A stretch of DNA of 17,541 nucleotides, taken from Burkholderiales bacterium UBA2647. GTDB lineage: Bacteria; Pseudomonadota; Gammaproteobacteria; Burkholderiales; Burkholderiaceae_E. The DNA lies in NCBI GenBank assembly GCA_002359635.1, contig DENJ01000071.1, positions 1 through 17,541 of the forward strand, in the 5' to 3' direction. Position 1 is the first letter of the stretch. Each line of letters opens with the position of its first letter. This document shows positions 8,457 through 15,804 of the stretch, in pieces. The notes beneath the pieces were generated by a model. That model was not told where the DNA came from. It ran no database searches and saw only the letters and a list, made by a program, of their open reading frames with translations. A program made the position numbers and the translations under genes.

Positions 8457-9629
8457 ATGCTTGAATTTCAAATTGATCCGCAAAGCTTGGAACAGTGGGT
8501 CGAGCAATTGTGGCGCTGTGCGGGTAGCGAGGATCGCGAGGCTCGAGATACCGCCCACCATCTGGTGCTCGCCAATCTGAGTGGTCATGACTCGCATGGC
8601 GTGGGCATGAATGACCGCTATGTCGCTTCATTCTTGAATCAGGAATTGCGTCTTAATCAGCGTCTTTCGCTTGCACATGATGCAGGGGCTTTGTTTATCG
8701 CCGATGGGCAGCGCGGCATGGGCCAATCGATGGCGAGGCAAGCGATGGATTTAGGCATTGACCGAGCTCGCCTACATGGGCACTGCATTTTCGGGCTTCG
8801 TAACAGTCATCATATCGGCCGCATCGGCCACTGGGCGGAAATGGCTGCCGCCCAAGGGTTGGTCGCGGTTCACTTTACCAACGCCATCGGCTCGCCCACC
8901 ATGGTTGCGCCCTTCGGTGGGGCACAGGCACGATTCTTAACCAACCCCTTCACAGCAGCGATTCCTCGCCCCGGCCAGAATCCGATTATTGTTGACTTTG
9001 CAAGCAGTGCGATTGCACACGGCAAGGTCCGCGTGGCCTACAACAAAGGCATGCCGGTACCTGAGGACTGTTTGATCGATGCCAAGGGGCAGCCAAGCGA
9101 TGACCCCGCGGTGATGTTTGAAGCAAACGAGGAGGGGGGCTTGGGCGCATTGCTGACTTTTGGGGGCCATAAAGGTTACGGGCTTGCCCTGGTCTGTGAA
9201 CTGCTCGGCGCTGCGCTGATCGGCGGAGAGAGCATTCATCCGCTTCACTTTCCAAAACAATATGGCATTTGGAATAATATGCTGGTGATGCTGATCGATC
9301 CCGGCAGACTCGGACAAGCCAACTATTTTGCCGAGGAACTCAACCGTTTTGTGCAGTGGCTGACTTCGGCAGCGCTAAGTGCGGATTCCCGTATGTCGCC
9401 CGCGCAGAGCTCTGAGGCTGCAGCGGTTGCAGCTAAGCTTTATCCCGAACGGGTCTTGTTGCCAGGCGAACCCGAAGTCGCCATGCGAGAGGCCAGAGCA
9501 GCGTCCATACCAATCGATGCCACCACGCTTAGCCAGCTCGACCGTTGCGCCAGTCGGATCGAGGAAGCACTCGGGACATCGCCGGGGCCTTTATCGGACT
9601 TTAGCGCGATGTCGCGCAGCAAATCTTAG
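8457..9629 (+). CDS. hydroxycarboxylate dehydrogenase, HcxB/YbiC-like (malate/L-lactate dehydrogenase, Ldh_2 family)
   Basis: The 390-residue product belongs to the NAD(P)-dependent Ldh_2 family, which has its own fold distinct from classical malate dehydrogenases. The family signatures are present: NLSGHDSHGVGM (residues about 41-51), LRNSHHIGRIGHWAE (about 114-128, with the catalytic-region histidines), TNPF, and FGGHKGYGLALVCELLGAAL. The pattern GHDSHGxGM, NSHHIGRIGxWAE, CLID..G followed by LLPGE and IPLDA-like C-terminal elements resembles E. coli YbiC (HcxB), recalled as about 361 residues. YbiC reduces or oxidises small 2-hydroxy/2-oxo acids. The extra length comes mostly from an Ala/Ser-rich insert around residues 306-327 and a short tail. 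It is divergent from metH and convergent with the next gene, sharing four bases (the stop codons overlap at 9626-9629). The natural substrate cannot be decided. Confidence 0.85.
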   Translation: MLEFQIDPQSLEQWVEQLWRCAGSEDREARDTAHHLVLANLSGHDSHGVGMNDRYVASFLNQELRLNQRLSLAHDAGALFIADGQRGMGQSMARQAMDLGIDRARLHGHCIFGLRNSHHIGRIGHWAEMAAAQGLVAVHFTNAIGSPTMVAPFGGAQARFLTNPFTAAIPRPGQNPIIVDFASSAIAHGKVRVAYNKGMPVPEDCLIDAKGQPSDDPAVMFEANEEGGLGALLTFGGHKGYGLALVCELLGAALIGGESIHPLHFPKQYGIWNNMLVMLIDPGRLGQANYFAEELNRFVQWLTSAALSADSRMSPAQSSEAAAVAAKLYPERVLLPGEPEVAMREARAASIPIDATTLSQLDRCASRIEEALGTSPGPLSDFSAMSRSKS

Positions 9630-10144
9630 TGCGCTTGCGCAATCCCTTCGATGGGCACAAGGCGAACAGGCGGTTTTAAGTAGCGAAGTCCCCGCGCGAG
9701 CTTGCCAGGGCTGATTTGCGGCGTACTCACCAACAGCACAGCCAGGTCTGCAGACATGGTTCGCGCCACGGTGCCGCAGGCGCTCACCTCAATGTCATCT
9801 GCAGACAGGCTATCGCCAGATCGCGTCGCGCCCAAGGCTTTGAGCGCACGATACATGCCCGCAAGCACGAGCCCAAGTTGTCCTTGCTGCGCGCAACACA
9901 CACAGGACGGTGCAAGTTGTCGAAGCATTCCCGCCCGCGCCCAAGGTTGATCGCGCAAAAAGTCAAGCGCCTCCAGATCAAGGGCCAGGGTCTCAAGAAA
10001 AACATCCTTTAAGGGCGGACTGTCCTGGGCCAAGGGATGGTTGAGCAACAAGCCACAAGGCCTAAGAAGCCATTGCGCCGCCCAAGCTTTCGCGACCATT
10101 TGTCGGAACGTCGATGGATCGAGCCCTTCTTCAAGCGCCAGCAT
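9626..10144 (-). CDS. unrecognised protein downstream of the NtrX-like regulator gene
   Basis: The reading frame is open from a TTG at 10282 to 9626 (218 codons), but its first 95 bases lie inside the regulator gene. The first ATG in frame after that stop is at 10144, preceded by GGA at a workable distance, and gives 172 residues; a TTG at 10156 is another option. The protein is soluble-looking and mostly helical, with an unusual CVCC cluster near residue 80 and a C-terminal part (ADLAVLLVSTPQIS) of alternating hydrophobic character. The segment LALEEGLDPSTFRQMV...W is faintly like the C-terminal domain of 3-hydroxyisobutyrate-type dehydrogenases, but no Rossmann domain is present, so this is weak. 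Codon use looks like that of its neighbours. In related genomes trkA usually sits here. Function unknown. Confidence 0.5.
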   Translation of the reverse strand: MLALEEGLDPSTFRQMVAKAWAAQWLLRPCGLLLNHPLAQDSPPLKDVFLETLALDLEALDFLRDQPWARAGMLRQLAPSCVCCAQQGQLGLVLAGMYRALKALGATRSGDSLSADDIEVSACGTVARTMSADLAVLLVSTPQISPGKLARGLRYLKPPVRLVPIEGIAQAH

Positions 10145-10187
10145 CAGCAGATCCAAGATCGATACCCCGTTGTTCGCGAACGACGTA

Positions 10188-11087
10188 TTAAAGCTCGCGC
10201 CGCGGGTTTCGGCCGAGTTCCACCCCAAGTTGCTTGAGCTTCCGATAAAGATGGGTTCTTTCAAGCCCCGTACGCTCAGCAACCCTTGTCATCGAACCCC
10301 CTTCGCGAGCGAGGTGATGTTCGAAATAGAGGCGCTCAAACGCATCTCTTGCATCGCGAAGCGGCTGATCGAAGGACAGCTGCGCAAGCCGGGCGCTAGG
10401 CGAGCTATTGTCGCGATCCGTCGCCGGGGACAAGCCCCAGGGAGAGGCAAGACTGCCCGCCCTCGCCTGGGACGAGGGCTCCGGATAGGCGGTGCCTGCC
10501 GGATCCGAAAACTGGTTTGTGACCGAAGCATCAGCTGATGCTTGCCGGATGAAAGCTTCTGAGGTCATTGGATCTCGAGCGGCTTGCAAAGCATGGTTTT
10601 CGTGCGCTGGCGCAAGCGGCGAATCGGCAGTGCCAAGCGACTTCATCGGCGGTGACCCCGACCCGGTGCCATCAAGGGCTGTTGCCGCCTGCGGGTAACG
10701 CTGCGCACTTGCTGGGAGGGCGCTTTTGCCTTGTAGGCCGTTTTGCACCGCAGAGAGTAGTTTTTGCAAAGCGATCGGCTTTTCCAAAAACCCGATCGCC
10801 CCCAGGCGGGTTGCCTGCGAGGCCATCTCCACCGTGGCATGCCCCGACATCATAATCACAGGCATATCGAGCAGGCCCGCTTCCGACCATTCCCTTAGCA
10901 AGGCAATACCGTCGGTATCAGGCATCCAGATGTCGAGCAGCACAAGATCCGGCCGCTGTTTCTGACGCGCTGCTCGAGCCTGAGACGCGTTTTCCGCTTG
11001 CAATACTTCGTGACCCTCATCGCCAAGAATCTCGCTCAGAAGTTCCCGGATCCCAATCTCATCATCGACGACCAAAATAGCTGCCAT
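10188..11087 (-). CDS. NtrX-like response regulator without AAA+ domain
   Basis: The 299-residue protein starts with a receiver domain (1-120): the acidic pair Asp8-Asp9, phosphorylation site Asp52 in LVLLDIWMPDTDG, Ser81 and Lys103. Residues about 122-235 are a polar linker rich in Ala, Ser, Pro and Gln with no domain. The C-terminus (about 240-290) is a Fis-type helix-turn-helix: MTRVAERTGLERTHLYRKLKQLGV. NtrX and NtrC proper carry a sigma-54-activating ATPase between these parts, and it is absent here, so the protein should not open sigma-54 promoters by itself. It follows the kinase gene by 60 bases and is its obvious partner. Translation is favoured by an extended Shine-Dalgarno, GAGGTGAT, directly before the ATG. 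It probably regulates genes linked to nitrogen or redox state, by analogy with NtrYX. Confidence 0.85.
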   Translation of the reverse strand: MAAILVVDDEIGIRELLSEILGDEGHEVLQAENASQARAARQKQRPDLVLLDIWMPDTDGIALLREWSEAGLLDMPVIMMSGHATVEMASQATRLGAIGFLEKPIALQKLLSAVQNGLQGKSALPASAQRYPQAATALDGTGSGSPPMKSLGTADSPLAPAHENHALQAARDPMTSEAFIRQASADASVTNQFSDPAGTAYPEPSSQARAGSLASPWGLSPATDRDNSSPSARLAQLSFDQPLRDARDAFERLYFEHHLAREGGSMTRVAERTGLERTHLYRKLKQLGVELGRNPRREL

Positions 11088-11095
11088 ATCACCTC
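11088..11095 (-). promoter_or_regulatory. extended ribosome binding site of the ntrX-like gene
   Basis: The minus strand reads GAGGTGAT immediately before the ATG at 11087, complementary over eight bases to the usual 16S rRNA 3' tail. It is the strongest site seen in this operon and fixes the start. Confidence 0.65.
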
Positions 11096-11147
11096 ATTTC
11101 AACACCCGATACTAGCTTACCCATGATGTCTCGAGATCCCATCGGCC

Positions 11148-13364
11148 TCAGGACGCCACCCCAGGATTTGCCACCATCGGAAATACCACACTGACCTGCG
11201 CGCCCCCAAGGCCTGAAACATCGGAGGACCAATTACTGACTTCCACCTGCGCGCCATGCTCTTCGACGATTTTGCGCACAATTGCAAGGCCAAGTCCACT
11301 GCCGGTGCGTTTGGTGGTGACATAAGGCTCAAAAATGCGAGCAAGCATCGTCTCCGTAAAGCCGGCACCGTGGTCTCGTACCCTGAGCCTCAAGCCATTG
11401 CGTCCATCGGCAAGCTTAAGCGCCTTGGTTGAAATCACGATCGGCTTTAGCGGTTCAGACCCTGCAAGCTGCCGCTCTTGCTGAGACTCGAGCGCATTTT
11501 TCGTGAGGTTATGTAAAACCTGACGTAGTTGCAGGCGGTCAGCTCGGATCAGGCCGCCTTGGGGGTCGAGTTCGAGCTGGACATCGCGTCCGTAAAGTGA
11601 GGCGACTTCGCCTACCACGTCGTTTAAGCTTTGCGCCTCCATTTGGGTCGAGGCAAGCCTCGAGTAATCCCGAAGCTGGTCAACCAGGGATTTCAGCGCA
11701 TCGACCTGACTCACAATGGTTTGCGTGGTTTTCTCAACCAGTTCGGCCTGAGGCCCTGTCAAGGCAGGCCTCAGTTTCCGCTGCAAGCGTTCGGCAGACA
11801 ACTGAATCGGCGTCAGCGGATTCTTGATCTCGTGAGCGAGGCGCTGGGCCACCTCCGCCCAGGCGAGCGCACGTTCACCCGATAAGACCTGGGTGATGTC
11901 ATCGAGCACGACCACATAACCCGCACGCTCGCCACCGAGTTTGGCGCCTCGGGCAAGGACGACTTGAGCATCCTCGCGAAGCGTCCACTGCCTTTGCCAG
12001 CTCAAGGCTTCGTCTTCGGGTTGATCGGCAAAGGCCTGATGAATCGCCTGACCCAGCTCAGGTTGTCCGGGCAGTTGAAGCAAGGGCCATCCGGTACAGG
12101 CTGCCAGCGATTGTCCCCATAGCTTTTCCGCTTGTGCATTGGCTGACTCAAGGCGCATTGCGGCATCAAAAACAAAAACCGCCGCATCGATATGCGATAA
12201 AACGCTTTGCAGACGCAAGTTAACGGTTTGCAAAGCGAGCTGGTTCTGACCGATTGTTTGCTGCGCATCGTGTAAGCCTCTGGACATTCGGTTAAACGAC
12301 TGCATCAAAACGCCAAGCTCATCGCGGGCAGCGTAGTCCTTCACCTCGATGAACTGCCCGCTTGCCAGCACCCTGGTTGCATTGGCCAACTCAGCCAAGG
12401 GGCCTACCAGCCAACCCGCGAGCAAAAAAGCCGCGGCAACCGCTGCAAAAATCGTTAGCAAAAACACCATCACCAGGGTGATGCGAAACAGGCGCTTGAG
12501 GGTCGCCCGGGAAATCGATAGCTCCTGATAATCACGCCAGCCTTGCTGCGTCACTTCGGCTAATTCAGCAAGGCTTGAAGGCACCGGGGCGATCGCTGAA
12601 AGCCAACCAGGCTCAAGGCCGCCAAGCCCAGGCTCCCAGGGCACAAGCACCCGCAGGCGGTAACCCCCATCCGAGCCTTCAATCGCACTCCATTGTCCTT
12701 GTGATTTGGCTTGCCTAAGCAAGGCGGCAGAGGTCGTCGTAGGCGCCAGACTCAGCATGGTTTCACTGGCTGAGGCAATCAGTTTTCCGGACGCATTCAG
12801 CAACTGCAGCTCAGTGGCACCAAGACGAACACGCAGCCGCTCAAGCTGTGCTGCCAGACTTGGGCTGCCGTTGGGATCAAGTTGTTGGGTTGATTGTTTT
12901 GCGTCTTGCAACAGCCCTTGCAGCCTTGAGTCCAGACTGACCCGAGCCAGGCTCAGCCCTGAATCAAGCGCCCGCTCAACCGGCACATCGAACCAGGACT
13001 CCACTGATCGCTCTATAAATTGAACCGATACATAAAACATCAAGGCCGCTGGCGCAACCGCAAGCACGACAAAAACGACCGCCATTCTTGCCATCAGGCG
13101 CGAGCCGAAGAGCCCTCGCCTTAAGCGATTGATAAGCCGTCTGAGCAGTTCAACAAGTAAGACCAGCAGCACAACACCGAGACCGACCGCGCTCCAGAGG
13201 AGCACCGGGTAGTAGTCCGTAAAGAATTGGGTGTTGCGGGTCGCTGCTGAGAGTGCCAGCAAGAGCACGCCGGCGAGTCCCATCGCCAGCACCAGGACCG
13301 CGCGCAGCACGCGGGTCAGGGTGCGCTTTTCTTCGTCCCGATCTCGAAGAGAAAGCGTTTCCAT
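11148..13364 (-). CDS. ntrY: NtrY-like membrane sensor histidine kinase
   Basis: The 738-residue inner-membrane kinase has membrane segments at about 20-42, 51-75 and 92-117, a periplasmic region to about 290, and a fourth segment at 294-320. A HAMP domain follows (GPLAELANATRVLASGQF and onward to about 368), then a PAS-like domain (about 380-490). The HisKA domain has the phospho-accepting His511 in RLAHEIKNPLTPIQ. The ATPase domain has Asn623 (HNLTKNALES), DHGAGF (664-669) and GSGLGL (688-693). This layout is that of NtrY, which phosphorylates NtrX. The start overlaps the end of the DUF4390 gene by 49 bases, with GAGGG a few bases before the ATG; a GTG at 13310, past the DUF4390 stop, is an alternative that would shorten the N-terminus by 18 residues. 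The signal it senses cannot be read from sequence. Confidence 0.9.
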   Translation of the reverse strand: METLSLRDRDEEKRTLTRVLRAVLVLAMGLAGVLLLALSAATRNTQFFTDYYPVLLWSAVGLGVVLLVLLVELLRRLINRLRRGLFGSRLMARMAVVFVVLAVAPAALMFYVSVQFIERSVESWFDVPVERALDSGLSLARVSLDSRLQGLLQDAKQSTQQLDPNGSPSLAAQLERLRVRLGATELQLLNASGKLIASASETMLSLAPTTTSAALLRQAKSQGQWSAIEGSDGGYRLRVLVPWEPGLGGLEPGWLSAIAPVPSSLAELAEVTQQGWRDYQELSISRATLKRLFRITLVMVFLLTIFAAVAAAFLLAGWLVGPLAELANATRVLASGQFIEVKDYAARDELGVLMQSFNRMSRGLHDAQQTIGQNQLALQTVNLRLQSVLSHIDAAVFVFDAAMRLESANAQAEKLWGQSLAACTGWPLLQLPGQPELGQAIHQAFADQPEDEALSWQRQWTLREDAQVVLARGAKLGGERAGYVVVLDDITQVLSGERALAWAEVAQRLAHEIKNPLTPIQLSAERLQRKLRPALTGPQAELVEKTTQTIVSQVDALKSLVDQLRDYSRLASTQMEAQSLNDVVGEVASLYGRDVQLELDPQGGLIRADRLQLRQVLHNLTKNALESQQERQLAGSEPLKPIVISTKALKLADGRNGLRLRVRDHGAGFTETMLARIFEPYVTTKRTGSGLGLAIVRKIVEEHGAQVEVSNWSSDVSGLGGAQVSVVFPMVANPGVAS

Positions 13365-14317
13365 GCGCCCTCGATCGACCAGTCCCGCTGGCTGATGCCA
13401 GGAATCTGTAAAGGCCTCGGCAGTTGACTCGCGTCAAGCCGCATTCTGAGCCTGAGCTCGTAACTCTGACCTGCCTGCAAGCGGATATTTTCGGTCAAGG
13501 GCCAAGACCGTACCCTTCCCATGGCTTGCAAAGCTTCGCGCAGACTTGCAAAAGCCTGATAAAGGCCCGCCGTTTGTGCCGCTTGGGCCGTGGGGGTTGA
13601 CGCGCCCGAACCGAATCCAAGCGGCGCAAGCCAGCTCGAGGGGTTTGTCAGACTCAGACCCGGGCCGCTTGGTGCCAGCGAGCTTGCGCTTAAGCTTTGC
13701 AGGCGATATTGACGGGTAATCGCGTGATAGTGCAGCCGGTAAATTCGGGCTTTGCTGATTAAGCGCTCATCGGTCCAGTACCAGCGTGGTTTCAAAAGCT
13801 CAGCTTCCAAAACGAAGTACAAAGGCACGCCCCGATTAACCGCATCCGTGAGGGTGGGATTCAAAAGCACGCTCAGATCAGCGCTCAACCAGTAATCGTC
13901 CCGACCCGGCGCCTGGCGCAAGACGGCCTGTGTGACCTCAATGCCCTGGTCCACCGATACGGGGTCTGAAGCGGGCGTCAAAACCACTTGGATCCCCGTG
14001 GTAGCAGCGCCGTTAAGCGCCCCGCTCGGTTGACTCCCCGATCCACTTGGCGGACCAACAGACTGTGCACCAGGCTGTCCCGTGGCCGACGAACCGGAAG
14101 AGGGCCCTGTAGCGCCGCTTGTTGGGCTTCCAGCAGATTCTTGGCCAGGCTGATTGTCCTGGCCGGCTGCGTAAGCCATGTTGTGGCCACCCGCAAGCGT
14201 CAACAGCAAAGCTGCTCGAAGCAAGGCGCTCGCAAAGATGTTTTTGCGGGCCTGCTTTCGAGGGTAGCAGCGGGAAACGCACTTTAGGGGTCTGCGCCGG
14301 ATCAGCTTGAGCTTCAT
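13316..14317 (-). CDS. exported DUF4390 domain protein with low-complexity linker
   Basis: The 333-residue product has a basic N-terminus, a hydrophobic segment (about 27-44) and a likely signal-peptidase site AYA-AGQ near residue 51. A Gly/Ser/Gln/Pro-rich stretch follows to about residue 105, then a beta-rich domain to the end. That domain includes DYWLSADLSVLLNPTLTDAV, GVPLYFVLEAEL, PRWYWTDERL and a C-terminal WSIEGAWKRF. These are the features I associate with DUF4390, found beside rsmB and ntrY in many betaproteobacteria; its function is unknown. The open frame begins at a TTG at 14356, but the ATG at 14317 is preferred, although its 26-residue basic region is long for a signal peptide. 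The gene lies 50 bases after rsmB and overlaps ntrY by 49 bases, suggesting translational coupling and a link to periplasmic sensing by the kinase. Confidence 0.75.
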   Translation of the reverse strand: MKLKLIRRRPLKCVSRCYPRKQARKNIFASALLRAALLLTLAGGHNMAYAAGQDNQPGQESAGSPTSGATGPSSGSSATGQPGAQSVGPPSGSGSQPSGALNGAATTGIQVVLTPASDPVSVDQGIEVTQAVLRQAPGRDDYWLSADLSVLLNPTLTDAVNRGVPLYFVLEAELLKPRWYWTDERLISKARIYRLHYHAITRQYRLQSLSASSLAPSGPGLSLTNPSSWLAPLGFGSGASTPTAQAAQTAGLYQAFASLREALQAMGRVRSWPLTENIRLQAGQSYELRLRMRLDASQLPRPLQIPGISQRDWSIEGAWKRFLFEIGTKKSAP

Positions 14318-14367
14318 AGCCCGATTATCAACGCATGAGCACAAGCCTTGATTCAATCGGGGTCAGC

Positions 14368-15804
14368 TTAAGGACGTCGCTTGCGTAATCGCGCGAAATA
14401 AAAGCCGTCATGCTGAAGCGATTCGTCGCAGGAAGGCAACAGTGGCGATAGTCCCTTCAGCGGCTCAAGCTGAGCATCCTGGTGTTGCGCAAGAAAGTCT
14501 CGAACCGGGAGTTCTCCCTCTTGTGGAAAGATCGAACAGGTCACAAAGAGCAACAAGCCGCCTCGTTTCAGTAGGGGCCATAGCCTGCAAAGCATGGCGA
14601 ATTGTTGCGCCTGATGCTGGCTTAAAGCATCTTCTTGCCGCCGCCAGCGAATCTCCGGGTGCCGTCCGATAATCCCTGAGGCTGAACAGGGAGCGTCGAG
14701 CAAAATCCGATCAAAAAACCCTGCAGGCGCAGGTAGTTCCTCCTTGCCCAAGAGATCGACACAGGCAAGCTTGGCTTGGCACTGCAAGCGATTCAGGTTC
14801 TCCGCAAGCCTTTCGAGGCGTTTCGCTGAAACATCCCAGGCGTGCATATCGCACTCGGCAAGCTCAAGCATATGCCCGGTTTTGCCGCCGGGTGCCGCGC
14901 AGGCATCCAAGACAGACATCCCGTCAGACAGATCGATGAGCCATGCAGCTTGCTGGGCCGCAAGGTCCTGAACTGTAAAAAGGCCCTCCAAAAAGCCTGG
15001 CAAATGCTTGGGGTCGGTCGCGGGGTGAAGATGAAGCGCATCACGGGTGTAAAGCTTAAGCGCGGGTGCTTGCTCAGCTTGCACTTGCCGCGCTAGAAAA
15101 TCACCGCCAACCTTCCCTGGCGCCGGCGCAAAGCACTTTGCTGGGTAGCCCCGCTCGGCCAATGAAACGGCTAAGTCTTCTTGGCTGACCCTGCGCCGAT
15201 TCACGCGAAGGCTTACCGGCGCAGGCTGGGCCGCCGCCTTGAGTACCCGTTGCCAATCATCAGGATAGGCTTTGCGCAGAACACCCAGCCACCAACCGGG
15301 CACGTTCCAAATCGCCTCTTCACTGGCCAGAGCCCGCGCCATCAAGGACTCACGCTCACGCCCGAATCGCCGCAGTAAAGCGTTGGTGTAATGGGCGCTT
15401 TTGGGGGCGATCCGCTTGGCGCATTCCACCGCTTGGTCCACAATCATGGCCGTCTTCACGGGTTGCTCGATCATCCAGGAGAGGCTCAAACGCAGCAGGC
15501 AATCGCCCAGGCTGAGCGTCTCCGTCGCCGACTCACGCTCGCTCATCAGCGCTTGTAACTGGCGCAATAATCCCCACCGACGAAGCGCCCCTGCGGCCAT
15601 CTCCCGCAAGACCCGCGATGAGTCGGCATCCTGCGGGCCTATGCCTTGCATGACCTGCAAGCGGGCGCGATGCAATTGTTCCGGTAAGCCGGCTGTCGCC
15701 TGGACCTGTCGGTCAAGGCTTGCATGCAAGGCCAGCGAGACCGCCTGAAATTCCCAACTCAGTCCCCAGCGCTTAACCGAGCTCTTGGTCGCCATGGGTT
15801 TCAT
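14368..15804 (-). CDS. rsmB: 16S rRNA m5C967 methyltransferase
   Basis: The enzyme methylates cytosine 967 of 16S rRNA using S-adenosylmethionine. The N-terminal third is a NusB-like RNA-binding domain (GALRRWGLLRQLQALM, ALLRRFGRE). The C-terminal part is a Rossmann methyltransferase with motif I VLDACAAPGGKTGHMLEL, motif IV DAPCSASGIIGRHPEIRW (Cys373 from this start) and motif VI VTCSIFPQEGE (the nucleophilic Cys423). The length of 478 residues is somewhat above E. coli RsmB (about 429). The open frame starts at a TTG at 15813; ATGs at 15804 and 15795 are both possible, neither with a strong ribosome site, and both lie inside the end of fmt, so translation is probably coupled. Family assignment is firm; the exact start is not. 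Confidence 0.93.
   Translation of the reverse strand: MKPMATKSSVKRWGLSWEFQAVSLALHASLDRQVQATAGLPEQLHRARLQVMQGIGPQDADSSRVLREMAAGALRRWGLLRQLQALMSERESATETLSLGDCLLRLSLSWMIEQPVKTAMIVDQAVECAKRIAPKSAHYTNALLRRFGRERESLMARALASEEAIWNVPGWWLGVLRKAYPDDWQRVLKAAAQPAPVSLRVNRRRVSQEDLAVSLAERGYPAKCFAPAPGKVGGDFLARQVQAEQAPALKLYTRDALHLHPATDPKHLPGFLEGLFTVQDLAAQQAAWLIDLSDGMSVLDACAAPGGKTGHMLELAECDMHAWDVSAKRLERLAENLNRLQCQAKLACVDLLGKEELPAPAGFFDRILLDAPCSASGIIGRHPEIRWRRQEDALSQHQAQQFAMLCRLWPLLKRGGLLLFVTCSIFPQEGELPVRDFLAQHQDAQLEPLKGLSPLLPSCDESLQHDGFYFARLRKRRP

Noticed and set aside
10041..10538. Plus-strand open frame of 165 codons across the ntrX-like gene end
   Set aside because: It is antisense to the regulator's conserved helix-turn-helix and to the following ORF, with a low-complexity, arginine-rich translation and no ribosome site.
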